Shown one piece after another: positions 32,602 through 42,067 of a stretch of DNA of 64,000 nucleotides. The notes under the pieces were generated by a model. It saw nothing but the letters and a program-made list of their open reading frames with translations. It did not search any database and had not been told where the DNA came from. The stretch spans positions 1-64,000 of the forward strand of contig CAMDHE010000007.1 of the NCBI GenBank assembly GCA_945898095.1, written 5' to 3'. The DNA comes from Roseateles toxinivorans (lineage in GTDB: Bacteria; Pseudomonadota; Gammaproteobacteria; Burkholderiales; Burkholderiaceae_C). The position numbers were made by a program, and so were the translations under genes. How positions within the stretch are numbered: the first letter of the stretch is position 1; every line of letters begins with the position of its first letter.

Positions 32602-35600
32602 TCACTGCCCGAACGGCGAGGCGTGGCTGCTGATCGGCAGCGACAGCGGCGCGTTGAGCGGGTGGAAGCTGTAGCGCAGCGTCAACCCGGCCGACCATTG
32701 GCGGTAGCTGCCACGGGCGTTGTTGTCGTTCTGCAAGCTGGCGTCGAGCAGCCAGTTCGGGTTGAGCTGGTACTGCGCGCTGGCGGCCAGCTTGTAAGCG
32801 GCGCCCGACGACGACACCGACTCGAACGCCGCGCCTCCACCCGCCGCGGCCATGTCCTGACTGAATTTCTGGTAGCCCAGCGCACCCTGCAACAGGAAGC
32901 TGAGCGGCCCGCTGCGTTGCGCCCAGTTCAGCGGAATCGTCAGCGCGTTGTAGCGCTGCGGGCTGAAATAGCCGCCCTGGCCGAAACCGAACTCACCGAG
33001 GTTTTTTTGGTAGGACAGGCTGTTGAGGTCCAGGCCCAGGCTCAGTTGGCTGTCGGCACGGCTGCGCAGGCTGAAGTAGCTGCCCAGGCCGAATTCACTT
33101 CGACCATTCGCTGCCACCTCGTGGCCGCGCAGATCGTGCCGGGCCACACTGCCGTAAAAGCCGTGGCCTCCCAGGTCCTTGGACAGGTCGAGGCGGGCAC
33201 CGCTGGCAACCACCCCGCCCCAGGACTTGCCGCTGACGCTGTCGCGCGCGCCGGCGAATGACAGCAAGCTGTCGGTGACCGAGCGCCGCGACAGATTGAC
33301 CCGGTAGCGCAGCGAACCGTCGTCAGCCAGCGCGCCGTCGAGCTTGACGCCGCCGACGGTGTTGCTGTGCTGAAAACCTCGCGGCGTCTGGCCGATGTCG
33401 ACCGCGATACCGGGCGCGGCATAAGCCACCGCCACCGCGACGCCCGAGGCCTTCTGGGTGATCGTTGCCCCCGTGGCAGACGATCCGGCGTCCAGTGACA
33501 CCTGGGTCAGCTGCAGCTTGACCTTGCCCTCGCCCAAAGGCAGCCGTAACTCGACCGGCAACTCGGTCTGGCGCAACAAGCTGGTGCCGGCCACGCCGCT
33601 GCGCTGACGGTCGTGCAGGCCGGCCCATGCTTCGGGGCTGCGAGCCTGGCGGATCTGGTCGAGCTCGTTGCGCAGGTTCGGTCCTGCGGGCTGGTCAGGG
33701 GTGGCGCCCTCGGTCGCAGCGGCGCTCGTCGCGGTCAATATTCTGGCCGATTTGCCGCCGGCGACCACACGCGGAGCAGTTGCCGCCTGCTGCAGCGCCG
33801 GGCGGGTCTTGGTTGGCGGGCCGCGCCAGTAGTCCATCGGTGCGGTAAGCGGCAGGCGCAGCGCCGCAGTCTGCAACTCGACGCGCCCGCTGCGCTCGTC
33901 CAAGGGCTCGGCCAGATCGCCGGCCGAGCCACCCGCCGCCAGCACCGCCTGGTGGCCTGGCGCCGGAGCGTTCTGCAGCGCGATGGCGCGTTCGAACAGG
34001 CTTGCGGCCAGAACCGACTGGCCCTGGTCGCGGTACAGCCGGGCCGCGCGGGCCAGCACTTCAGCGTCATCGGGGGCCAGGGCCAGCGCGGTCTTGATCG
34101 ACGCGGCGGCCAGCTCGCTGTCCTTGAACCGGGCAGCCAGCTGCGCCGTGCTCAGCTGGATCTCGACGTTGTCGGGGTACTTGGCGGCCAGCCTGCGGGC
34201 GGTCTCCAGCCCGGTACGCTTGTCAGCGGTGGAGATCGCCAGCCGGGCCAGTACGGCATCGGCCAGTGGGTCGTTGGGTCGTTGCAGCAGCAGCGGTTCG
34301 AGCAGGGCCCGGCCACCGGCCAGGTCGCCGCGCTCGCGCAGCAGGTCGACTTGGCGCAGCCCGTGGTAGTACATCAGGTCGTCCAGCCGCTTGCGATCGG
34401 CCTCGCTCAGCGAGCGGGCAGCCAGGTCCCTCAGCACGCCGGCGAATTCGACATCCTGCCTGGTCTTGAGCAGCAGGTTGGCGTACTGCAGCGAATCGGC
34501 CGCGCTCGGCTGGCTGCTGCGCGTCAACAGGTCGCGCAGCAGGGCCAGGCCACGGTCGGGCGCGCCGGCATCGACATAGGTCTCGGCCAGCAGGCCTAGC
34601 AAGTCGCGGTTGCCAGCAGTCAGCGGCTCGGCTTGGTCGAGCAGCGCCAGCGCCTCGGGCTTGCGGCCCTGACGCGCCAGGCTGGCCGCCAATGCCGCCT
34701 GGTGCTGCAGCCAACTGCGCCGCTGCAACGAGGCGATGTCGGCGCTGCGTTCCTTGGCCGGAATGCGGTCCAGCGTGGCCAGCGCCGAGCGCCATTGGCC
34801 GCGGCCGGCGGCGAAACTGGCACTGGCATGCAGTGCGACCGGGTTGTCGGGCTGGCTGGCGAGCAAACCGTCGACCAGGCCGCGGGCCTCGCTGTGGCGG
34901 CCCTGCAAGGCATAGAGCTCGGCCAGCTCCCAACGAATCCAGGGGTTCTTGCGGTCCTGGGCCATCGCCTTTTCGAGCGTGGCTTGGGCCAGCGCGGTGT
35001 CGCCGCGCCGCAGCGCGGCCTTGGCTTGAACGCTGGCCAGCGTGGCGCGCAGGCGGTTCAGCTCGTCGACACCACCGACCTGGGCCGGCTTCAAGCCGTC
35101 GATCAGGCGGCGCGCCTCGTCGGGTTTGTCGCCAGCGACCAGCAGACCAGCCAGGCCGCGCAGCGCCGCCGGGTCGTCGGCGCTGCGCGCCAGCACCTGG
35201 CGGTAGCCAAGCTCCGCTGCAGCCACCTCGCCCGCCTGGACCTGCAGCGCCGCCAGTGCGAGTACCGCGCCGTCCAGCCTGGGGTCGAGCTTGACCGCCT
35301 GTTGCAGCAGGCTGTGCGCCTGCGCCAGGTCGCCCTCGCGCTGCGCGGCCGTGCCCTGTTCGATCAGCATCCCGTAGCGTGCCGACAGCTGCACCTTGGC
35401 CCAGTTGTGACCGTTTCGCTGCTGCGTGGCCTGGGTCAGCAGTGCCGCCGATTCCTCCCAGCGGCTCTGCTGCATGCGCACCAGGCCGAGGCCGCCGAGC
35501 GCATCTGCATCCTTGGGGCTGGTCTTGAGCCGGGCCTGGTACTGGGCCTCGGCCTGCGCCAGATCACCCTGGCCGAGCGCCTTCAGCCCGGCGGCGATCT

Positions 35601-36441
35601 GCGGCTGCGCCTGGCCCGGCGCGGCGGACTTGGCCAGCTTCTTGACCGCGGCGGCGCGCATTTCGACGACCTCGTTGTCGCCCGGGTGCAGTTTCAGGAA
35701 GGCGTCGAACAGCGCCAGTATCTCGGGCTTGGTACTCGGCCAGCTCAGGGCCATCTTCCAGCACTCGATGGCGAAGCCGCTGACGCTGGGCACCAGGGAT
35801 ACCCGGCCCAGGCGCTGGATGCCCTCGATGCGGGTGTCCCAGTTTGGCTCCTCGCCGCGGGCCAAGTGGAATGCCAGGTGCAGCTCGATCTGCGCCTCGC
35901 CTGGGCTATCCTTGGCCAGCCGCTCGAAGCCGGCGCGCGCGGTCTTCCAGCCGCTCGGCAGCTTGCTGACGACGCGGAAGTATTCGAGCCCGACATCGCC
36001 CACCGGCTCGCTGCCGCCTAGCGCACGCTGGTACTGCTCGACCGACTTCTCGATGTCGCCCGACTCGTGCAACAGCCGCGCCTGGTCCAGCGCCTTGGGC
36101 GCATCGCCGCTGCCCAGGGTGATGTCCTGTGCCAGCTGAGTCGCCCAGCGGCCGTTGGCATCCAGCGCGCGCAGGCGGAGCAGGATCTCGCTCGCGCTCG
36201 CGCTGCGCTTCTGGGCCAGTTCGCCCTGCGCCAAGCCGTAGAGCGCACGCGGCTCGTCGGGTTGCAGTCGCAGCAGCTTTTTCCAAGCCTCGGCGGCGCG
36301 GGCTGGATTGCCTTGCGCTTGCCAGAACAGCCCTTGATCAAGCAATGACTTGTTGGCGGCTGCGTAGACGTTACCGGCCTGGCAGCTCGCGCCGACGATC
36401 AGACTTAGGGCTAGTTTGCTGGGGAACATGAGTTTTGCCAT
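32602..36441 (-). CDS. bcsC: Cellulose synthase subunit BcsC (TPR plus outer-membrane barrel)
   Basis: A 1279-residue secreted protein that carries cellulose through the periplasm and outer membrane. A signal peptide (LALSLIVGASCQAGNVYA) is followed by about 700 residues of TPR helices (repeated A-x-x-G-L/Y...P patterns such as PDEPRALYGLAQGELAQ and PKDADALGGLGLVRMQQSRWEES). A proline/alanine-rich linker near 860-950 and a C-terminal barrel from about 960 to the end (for example YSFHPLNAPLSLPI) complete it. Length is in the usual BcsC range. It ends in Gln rather than the Phe/Tyr typical of many barrels. Its start overlaps the bcsZ stop by about 30 bases. Confidence 0.94.
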   Translation of the reverse strand: MAKLMFPSKLALSLIVGASCQAGNVYAAANKSLLDQGLFWQAQGNPARAAEAWKKLLRLQPDEPRALYGLAQGELAQKRSASASEILLRLRALDANGRWATQLAQDITLGSGDAPKALDQARLLHESGDIEKSVEQYQRALGGSEPVGDVGLEYFRVVSKLPSGWKTARAGFERLAKDSPGEAQIELHLAFHLARGEEPNWDTRIEGIQRLGRVSLVPSVSGFAIECWKMALSWPSTKPEILALFDAFLKLHPGDNEVVEMRAAAVKKLAKSAAPGQAQPQIAAGLKALGQGDLAQAEAQYQARLKTSPKDADALGGLGLVRMQQSRWEESAALLTQATQQRNGHNWAKVQLSARYGMLIEQGTAAQREGDLAQAHSLLQQAVKLDPRLDGAVLALAALQVQAGEVAAAELGYRQVLARSADDPAALRGLAGLLVAGDKPDEARRLIDGLKPAQVGGVDELNRLRATLASVQAKAALRRGDTALAQATLEKAMAQDRKNPWIRWELAELYALQGRHSEARGLVDGLLASQPDNPVALHASASFAAGRGQWRSALATLDRIPAKERSADIASLQRRSWLQHQAALAASLARQGRKPEALALLDQAEPLTAGNRDLLGLLAETYVDAGAPDRGLALLRDLLTRSSQPSAADSLQYANLLLKTRQDVEFAGVLRDLAARSLSEADRKRLDDLMYYHGLRQVDLLRERGDLAGGRALLEPLLLQRPNDPLADAVLARLAISTADKRTGLETARRLAAKYPDNVEIQLSTAQLAARFKDSELAAASIKTALALAPDDAEVLARAARLYRDQGQSVLAASLFERAIALQNAPAPGHQAVLAAGGSAGDLAEPLDERSGRVELQTAALRLPLTAPMDYWRGPPTKTRPALQQAATAPRVVAGGKSARILTATSAAATEGATPDQPAGPNLRNELDQIRQARSPEAWAGLHDRQRSGVAGTSLLRQTELPVELRLPLGEGKVKLQLTQVSLDAGSSATGATITQKASGVAVAVAYAAPGIAVDIGQTPRGFQHSNTVGGVKLDGALADDGSLRYRVNLSRRSVTDSLLSFAGARDSVSGKSWGGVVASGARLDLSKDLGGHGFYGSVARHDLRGHEVAANGRSEFGLGSYFSLRSRADSQLSLGLDLNSLSYQKNLGEFGFGQGGYFSPQRYNALTIPLNWAQRSGPLSFLLQGALGYQKFSQDMAAAGGGAAFESVSSSGAAYKLAASAQYQLNPNWLLDASLQNDNNARGSYRQWSAGLTLRYSFHPLNAPLSLPISSHASPFGQ

Positions 36442-37610
36442 TTGAGTTGTACCTGTCCATTGCGCGCGAAGCTGAAGCGCTGTTCAATCCAGCCGAGCCC
36501 GAACAGGCTCAGCACATGGTCGTAATAGAGCGGCAGGCCCTTGGCGAGCTGCTCGGGCAGCAGCGAGGCGGCGCGCATCGAGCGCGCCCGTTCTACCTGC
36601 TGCAACATCGGTCCGCTCGCACCGATCTGCTGCAGATAGGGCGCTATGGCTGCTGAAAATCCGAACGGCCCGGTGCCGCTGGCCAAACCGGTCTGCGTAT
36701 CGACCGATTCAGGTGGCCAGGCGTCTTGTGGATTGCTCCGATTCATGCCGCTCAAGGATTTCAGCAAGGGCGCTGCCAAAGGATCATCAGCCGCCGTCAT
36801 ACCGGCCCACAGATAAACGCGGATCGCGTCATAGCTGCCGCGTGCGCCGAGCACCGGATCGACCGTGACCATCGGTCGGCGCTCTGCGCTGGCGCGATAG
36901 CCGACCCAATCCGCCACCAGACCTTTGGGGCTCGCCATCGCAATCAGCAGGACGGTGTTCGAAGCGATGTCGTTCCAGGGCCCTTGCGGATCTTCTTGCG
37001 CGAAGCGGCGCAGCTGCGGCAAGGCCAGATAGCTGGGATTGAGCCGCCAGCTGCCATCGGACTGCACAAAGCCATAGGGCGCAGGCAACAGCATCGGCCC
37101 GATGCCGGGCAGGTCGACGACTTCCTGTTTGGCAATCGCCTTGAGAAGCAATTGGCCGTCGCGGACCAGATCGTCGCGCGCCCAGATCCGGCCGGCTTCG
37201 AGCAGGGTATAGGCGAACCATAGATCGGCATCGGCGGCTGAATTGCTGTCGAGTACGCGCCAGTTGCCGTCGCTGGCCCGGCCCCAATGCCAGGCAGGCA
37301 ACTTGCCGGCAGCCGGATCTGCGCCCAGCAGGTTCTGTATCGACCAGCGCCAGAGCTGGTTGAAGGCCTGCTGGTCGTTGGCCACCAAGGCGAAAAACAT
37401 GGCATAGGACTGCGCTTCAGAAAAACTATCACGCATCGCGCTATTGGCAGCCAGCACGCGTCCGTCCGGCTCGATGAAATGCTGCTTGAAGTCCTGCCAA
37501 TGGGGCCAATCCTGGGAACTGCATCCTGTGGCGTAGACGCCCGGGACGCCTGAGACGGCCGCGCTCAAGGCCAGGCCGACGGCAGCCAGCCCTTTACCCA
37601 AATTGCTCAT
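36411..37610 (-). CDS. bcsZ: Cellulase BcsZ, glycoside hydrolase family 8
   Basis: A 399-residue periplasmic endo-1,4-beta-glucanase needed for proper cellulose secretion. The signal peptide is KGLAAVGLALSAAVSGVPGVYA. The GH8 acid Glu lies in RDSFSEAQSYAMFFALVANDQ, and the catalytic-base Asp region in GSYDAIRVYLWAGM. WHWGRASDGNWRVLDSNSAADADLW is the conserved substrate-cleft tract. Its ATG overlaps the bcsB stop (ATGA). The order bcsB-bcsZ-bcsC equals wssC-wssD-wssE. Confidence 0.94.
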   Translation of the reverse strand: MSNLGKGLAAVGLALSAAVSGVPGVYATGCSSQDWPHWQDFKQHFIEPDGRVLAANSAMRDSFSEAQSYAMFFALVANDQQAFNQLWRWSIQNLLGADPAAGKLPAWHWGRASDGNWRVLDSNSAADADLWFAYTLLEAGRIWARDDLVRDGQLLLKAIAKQEVVDLPGIGPMLLPAPYGFVQSDGSWRLNPSYLALPQLRRFAQEDPQGPWNDIASNTVLLIAMASPKGLVADWVGYRASAERRPMVTVDPVLGARGSYDAIRVYLWAGMTAADDPLAAPLLKSLSGMNRSNPQDAWPPESVDTQTGLASGTGPFGFSAAIAPYLQQIGASGPMLQQVERARSMRAASLLPEQLAKGLPLYYDHVLSLFGLGWIEQRFSFARNGQVQLKWQNSCSPAN

Positions 37611-39895
37611 GGCGCTGAGCGCTTTTTCGCCTGGGCGCGCAGGATTGCTATTGTCGGCCAGGCCAGCAGCAAGGCGCCGATGGCGCCGACCAGCAGCAGC
37701 AAAGCGAAATTTTCCGACAAGGTCAGGCGCGTCTGGGTGAACCAGTCCAGGTCGCCGACATGGTAGGTCGGCTTGGAGCTCAGCATCTCGACCTGCTGGC
37801 CGCGCAGCACCGCCAGGCTGCCGGAAATTTTCGACGTCAGCAGATCATCGCCGAGCAGCGCGCCGATGCCGGCCTGCAGCCGATCGGGGTCAGCACCCCA
37901 GAGCAGCACCACCGATCGGCCGCTGCGCAGCGGTGACTCGAATCCGGCCGCGTAGGCGCTCATGCCCTTGCTGCTGAATTCGTTGGCCGGTGCAGCTTTA
38001 AGCGATTCAGGCAGGAACCCGGTCAGCCAGGCAAGCGCCTGGTCGAACATGCCGGCCAGACCTGCACGCTGGCCATCGTCGAGTCCTGCTGGCATAGCGC
38101 CGGCCCAGGACTTCAGCAAGGGCTGGTTGTCGCCCGAAGCGATCAGCAGCAGGTCCTTGGATGCAACGCTGTCGACCTGTGCGCTGCGTACCACCTCGAT
38201 GCCGGTACCGGGATAGCCGGTCGATTCGCCGAGGCGGCCGAGCAGGTCCAGATAGGCCGAGAGTTCCTGAACCTTCGGTTGATCCGGTAGCACGACTGCA
38301 GTCTGCGACAGATCAGCCAGACGGGTGAAAGGAAAGCCGATGCGACCGAATGCGGCCAGATCAGGCATGGCCAGAAAATGGCTATAACCCGAGATGTCGA
38401 TGGTCGAATCAGGGTCGATGGCGCCGCGTACGTTGTCGATGATGACGTCGCGGCATTCGCCTTGCTTGATGTAGTCGTATTGGTAGCGCAGGTCGATCTG
38501 CGACCGCGGCTGCAGCATCGCCAGCGGAATTTTTGCCATTGCCTGCATCGGCAGCGTTTCATCGGATTGCAGTTTTGCCAGCATCGGACCGGTGCCGAGT
38601 TTTTCGATCGGCAGCAGAGGCACTGACTTCACGAATTTGCCATTGACGTCGACCGTCAGCGATGAATTGGCCGAGGTCGGTTGTGGCGTGTAGCGGTATT
38701 TCAGATTCAGCGGTACGCCTTTGTCCTGCCAGCTGAACAGGTCAGGGGGCAGGCGCAGCTTGATGGCGATCGCGCCCGGGTCGTAGCCGGTGACATCAAG
38801 CGCTTGGGAACTGCTCAATTCACCCAGCTTGACCGGCCGGTCGGCGCGCAGCCAGTTCGGCGCGTCGTAGGGCCGGCGCGGACGCAGTTCGGGGACCTCG
38901 GTGATCGAAGCCAGCGGCCCAGTCAAGGCTTTCGATTCATTGGCCAGCGCCCTGGCTGCCAGTTTCAGGTCCTGGCTATCGCGCCCCATCACCAGCAGCA
39001 GCTTGCCATTCGGATCATTCGGATTGGCAAGCACCGCCAGAGCCGGGCCCGATGCGGTGGGCATTTTCATCCCGCTGATGGCTGCCTGCCCGTTGAGGAA
39101 GACGATCGCATTGCCTTTGGCTGGAATCAAGTCGATTGCCGCCGGGAAATGCAGGATCCTGCCGTTGGCACGGGCGCCGAACCAGGAGACCAAGGTGCCT
39201 GCGGCTTCCAGCATGCTGTTGTCAGGTTGGCCCTGAAACACCACCGGCAAACGCAAGTTACGGCCGTCTCTGGCATCGAAAAATGGTTCGGGCAATCCGG
39301 CAAGTTCGTTCGGCAAGGGGTTGGCGTCACTGCTCAGCTCGAGCTCGCTCTGGTTGCTGATATTGGCCCACAAGCTGCTGTGTTGGGGATCTTCGCAACC
39401 GGTCGTGTAATGCCCGATCAATTGCAGGGTCAGCTGGTTGTATTCGGTCACCAGATGCGGCGGCAAGTTGACGACCTGGGTCACCTGTGCGCCGGCCGCA
39501 TCCTTGGGCAAGGTCAGGCTGGCGGCGACTTCGCCGTTGATCAATACATTTATTTTTGACAGCTCGCTGAGCAACTCGGGTGAATAGGCATAGCTGAGCT
39601 TGAGCGTCGCTTTGCTGATCACCTCATCGGCCCGGACATTGAACGGGATCGAATAACGGCCATCGACACCGCGCAGATTGAAGGGATGCTTGACGCCGAG
39701 CTGCTTGAAGCTCAGGCGGTAAGGGAGGCCGTCGGCCGCAGCCGTGGTGGCAGGGCTGTCGGGCTTGCTGGCAGGTTGGGCGCCCAGGGTGGCGCAACAG
39801 CTCAGCATGGCTACCGCCATCAGCCGCACAAGTTTGCTGGCGGCCGGATGCGCAGGGGTCGGAAATCTTGACATCGATGACATCGCTTGGTTCAT
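37607..39895 (-). CDS. bcsB: Cyclic-di-GMP-binding regulatory/periplasmic subunit BcsB
   Basis: A 762-residue inner-membrane-anchored periplasmic partner of BcsA. The signal region (KLVRLMAVAMLSCCATLGAQ) is followed by carbohydrate-binding-like modules with LGVKHPFNLRGVDGRYSIPFNVRADEVISKATLKLSYAYSPELL, PHLVTEYNQLTLQLIGHYT and, later, DLAAFGRIGFPFTRLADLSQTAVVLP. A single C-terminal helix (NFALLLLVGAIGALLLAWPTIAIL) packs against BcsA. It begins 3 bases after the bcsA stop and overlaps bcsZ. Confidence 0.94.
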   Translation of the reverse strand: MNQAMSSMSRFPTPAHPAASKLVRLMAVAMLSCCATLGAQPASKPDSPATTAAADGLPYRLSFKQLGVKHPFNLRGVDGRYSIPFNVRADEVISKATLKLSYAYSPELLSELSKINVLINGEVAASLTLPKDAAGAQVTQVVNLPPHLVTEYNQLTLQLIGHYTTGCEDPQHSSLWANISNQSELELSSDANPLPNELAGLPEPFFDARDGRNLRLPVVFQGQPDNSMLEAAGTLVSWFGARANGRILHFPAAIDLIPAKGNAIVFLNGQAAISGMKMPTASGPALAVLANPNDPNGKLLLVMGRDSQDLKLAARALANESKALTGPLASITEVPELRPRRPYDAPNWLRADRPVKLGELSSSQALDVTGYDPGAIAIKLRLPPDLFSWQDKGVPLNLKYRYTPQPTSANSSLTVDVNGKFVKSVPLLPIEKLGTGPMLAKLQSDETLPMQAMAKIPLAMLQPRSQIDLRYQYDYIKQGECRDVIIDNVRGAIDPDSTIDISGYSHFLAMPDLAAFGRIGFPFTRLADLSQTAVVLPDQPKVQELSAYLDLLGRLGESTGYPGTGIEVVRSAQVDSVASKDLLLIASGDNQPLLKSWAGAMPAGLDDGQRAGLAGMFDQALAWLTGFLPESLKAAPANEFSSKGMSAYAAGFESPLRSGRSVVLLWGADPDRLQAGIGALLGDDLLTSKISGSLAVLRGQQVEMLSSKPTYHVGDLDWFTQTRLTLSENFALLLLVGAIGALLLAWPTIAILRAQAKKRSAP

Positions 39896-39898
39896 GGG

Positions 39899-42067
39899 TT
39901 AATTGGGACGGCTGGCGCCGCGGCGCAACTTGACAGGCATGCCAAAGCCTCTGCCCAGAGACAGGCGCAACAGGTTGGCACTGCCAAAGCTCAAAACATT
40001 GCGCAGCGAGGTCAAGGGCGCGTCGATCGTCGAGCGGCCCCATTCGCCCAGCCAGGCATCGGCGCGGGAGAAGGTGACCTGCGCCAACTCGCGTTGCTGG
40101 GTCACGGTCAAAGCAGCGAACTCGATGCCGACGATCGATCCTTCGCTGACCACGGTGCCGGGCAACACGGTCTCGAAGCTGCTGCTGCTCAGCGCAATAT
40201 TGATCTTCTCGCCCAGCTTGACGCTGGTTTCGGCGGGCAAGGCCAGACTGACGCCATCGGTTGACAGATCGCGGGTTTCGCAGACCAGGGTGCGACCATT
40301 GGGCAGGTGGATCGTCGCCGGCAGCACCGCATTGACCCGCGGCGTGGAACGCATCTGACTGGCTTCGTTGGCAACGAAGACGGCCGCGCTGGTGATGGTG
40401 ATGTTGTAGAGCCCCCAGACCAGGTTGATCACCACGGTCGAAGCGCTGCCATCGCCGGACAGCAGTCGCCAGGCACCCGCGGCTATCCCGGCCAGATTCA
40501 GCAACAGCAGCACCAGATAGGGCGAACCCATGCGCCAGTCGTAATAGTTTTCCTTGACGATCCCGCCCTTGGCCGTGACATTGAATTTGCCGAGCTTGGG
40601 GCTGAGCAGGGCCAACAGCACCGGCCAACTGATGTACCAGGCCAGGACGGTCTCATAGACCTCGTTCCAGAAGCTGTGTCTGAACTGGCCCTGCAGTCTC
40701 GAATTGGTCGCGATACTCAGCAGGATATGCGGCAAGGCAAAGGTCAAGACCATCACCCCCGAAGCCTGGAAGATCTGCGCGCCGAAAAAAAGATAAGCCA
40801 AGGGCGCTGTCAGGAACACCAGACGCGGCAGCCCATAGAAGAAATGCAGCATCGCATTGGCGTAGCAGAGTCTTTGTCCCCAGGTCAGCCCGCGACCCAG
40901 AAACGGGTTGTCGATGCGGAAGATCTGGGCCATGCCGCGCGCCCAGCGGATGCGATGTCCGATATGAGCAGACAGGCTTTCGGTGGCCAGTCCGGCGGCC
41001 TGCGGGATCGCCAGATAAGCCATGTTGTAGCCCTTGCGGCTCATCTTCAGCGAGGTATGTGCGTCTTCGGTGACGGTCTCTACGGCAATACCGCCGACCT
41101 CCATCAAGGCCTTGCGTCGCAACACGGCGCAGGAACCACAGAAGAAGGCCGCATTCCAGAGGTCATTGCCGTCCTGCACCAGGCCATAGAACAATTCGCC
41201 TTCGTTGGGGACGACCCGGAAGGTATTGAGGTTGCGTTCGAACGGATCGGGCGAATAGAAGACATGCGGCGTCTGCAGCATGGCCAGCTTCTTGTCATGC
41301 AGGAAAGCGCCCAGGGTGAGCTGCAAAAACGACCTTGTCGGCACATGGTCGCAATCGAAGATCACCACGAACTCGCCTTGGCTGCGCGCCAACGCGGCGT
41401 TGAGGTTGCCGGCCTTGGCATGGGAATTGTCATTGCGCGTCAGGTAAATCACTCCAGCCGCCTGGCTGAAGACTTTGAACTCTTCGCGGCGTCCGTCGTC
41501 GAGCAGATGGACGCGCAAACGGCCGGTCGGCCAGTCCATAGACTGCGCGGCCAGCACCGTGGCACGGACCACGCTCAGTGGTTCGTTATAGGTCGGAATG
41601 AAGACATCGATCGTCGGCCATGTGTTGATGTCGGCGGGCAAGGGTTGCGGCTTGCGCTTCAAGGGCATGGTGGTCTGCACATAGCCGAGCAGCAGGATGG
41701 TCAAGGCATAGATCTCGGCCAGCACCAAACCCCAGCCGAGGATGCCGTCGAGCAGATGATCGAAGTCGAGCGTATTGCTCAAGCGCCAGAACATATAGCG
41801 CAGCGATGCGGTCACCGACAGCACGACCATCACAATCACCCCGATCTGGCCCGGCACCGAACGCCTGATCCAGAGCGCTGCGATCACCGTGAGGCTGCCG
41901 AAGGCGAATTGCTGATAGACGTCGAGCGGCACCGCAATCACCATTGCGGTCATGACAGCGGCGACCAGCAGCAAGGCTTTGCTCAGCAGCGGATGGGCCT
42001 GCCAGCGAGTTTTGACTTTTGTGCCTGACAGCCATTCAGCAGGCTGGGCGGGTGTTGCGCTTTTCAC
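39899..42067 (-). CDS. bcsA: Cellulose synthase catalytic subunit BcsA (GTG start)
   Basis: A 722-residue GT2 glycosyltransferase that polymerises UDP-glucose and extrudes the chain. Helices flank the catalytic domain, which has LLDDGRREEF, FDCDHVP (DxD), the FFCGS gate motif and TVTEDAHTS (TED, base Asp). The QxxRW motif reads HRIRW, with His for Gln. The C-terminal PilZ domain keeps RSTPR (RxxxR) and DLSTDGVSL (DxSxxG), so c-di-GMP activation should be intact. The ORF track start at 42115 is a TTG; GTG at 42067 overlapping the bcsQ stop (GTGA) is more plausible. Confidence 0.94.
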   Translation of the reverse strand: MKSATPAQPAEWLSGTKVKTRWQAHPLLSKALLLVAAVMTAMVIAVPLDVYQQFAFGSLTVIAALWIRRSVPGQIGVIVMVVLSVTASLRYMFWRLSNTLDFDHLLDGILGWGLVLAEIYALTILLLGYVQTTMPLKRKPQPLPADINTWPTIDVFIPTYNEPLSVVRATVLAAQSMDWPTGRLRVHLLDDGRREEFKVFSQAAGVIYLTRNDNSHAKAGNLNAALARSQGEFVVIFDCDHVPTRSFLQLTLGAFLHDKKLAMLQTPHVFYSPDPFERNLNTFRVVPNEGELFYGLVQDGNDLWNAAFFCGSCAVLRRKALMEVGGIAVETVTEDAHTSLKMSRKGYNMAYLAIPQAAGLATESLSAHIGHRIRWARGMAQIFRIDNPFLGRGLTWGQRLCYANAMLHFFYGLPRLVFLTAPLAYLFFGAQIFQASGVMVLTFALPHILLSIATNSRLQGQFRHSFWNEVYETVLAWYISWPVLLALLSPKLGKFNVTAKGGIVKENYYDWRMGSPYLVLLLLNLAGIAAGAWRLLSGDGSASTVVINLVWGLYNITITSAAVFVANEASQMRSTPRVNAVLPATIHLPNGRTLVCETRDLSTDGVSLALPAETSVKLGEKINIALSSSSFETVLPGTVVSEGSIVGIEFAALTVTQQRELAQVTFSRADAWLGEWGRSTIDAPLTSLRNVLSFGSANLLRLSLGRGFGMPVKLRRGASRPN
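40943..40957 (-). other. BcsA QxxRW motif with Gln-to-His change
   Basis: The codons read CAT-CGC-ATC-CGC-TGG, giving H-R-I-R-W within AHIGHRIRWARGM. Other BcsA proteins carry Gln at the first position, where the motif binds the acceptor glucan end and UDP. The Arg and Trp are kept. A single third-base change (CAG to CAT) would explain it. Confidence 0.85.

Noticed and set aside
40307-42028. 573-codon plus-strand open frame opposite bcsA
   Set aside because: Antisense shadow of a fully recognisable BcsA; composition is typical of reverse-frame translation and it has no motifs.
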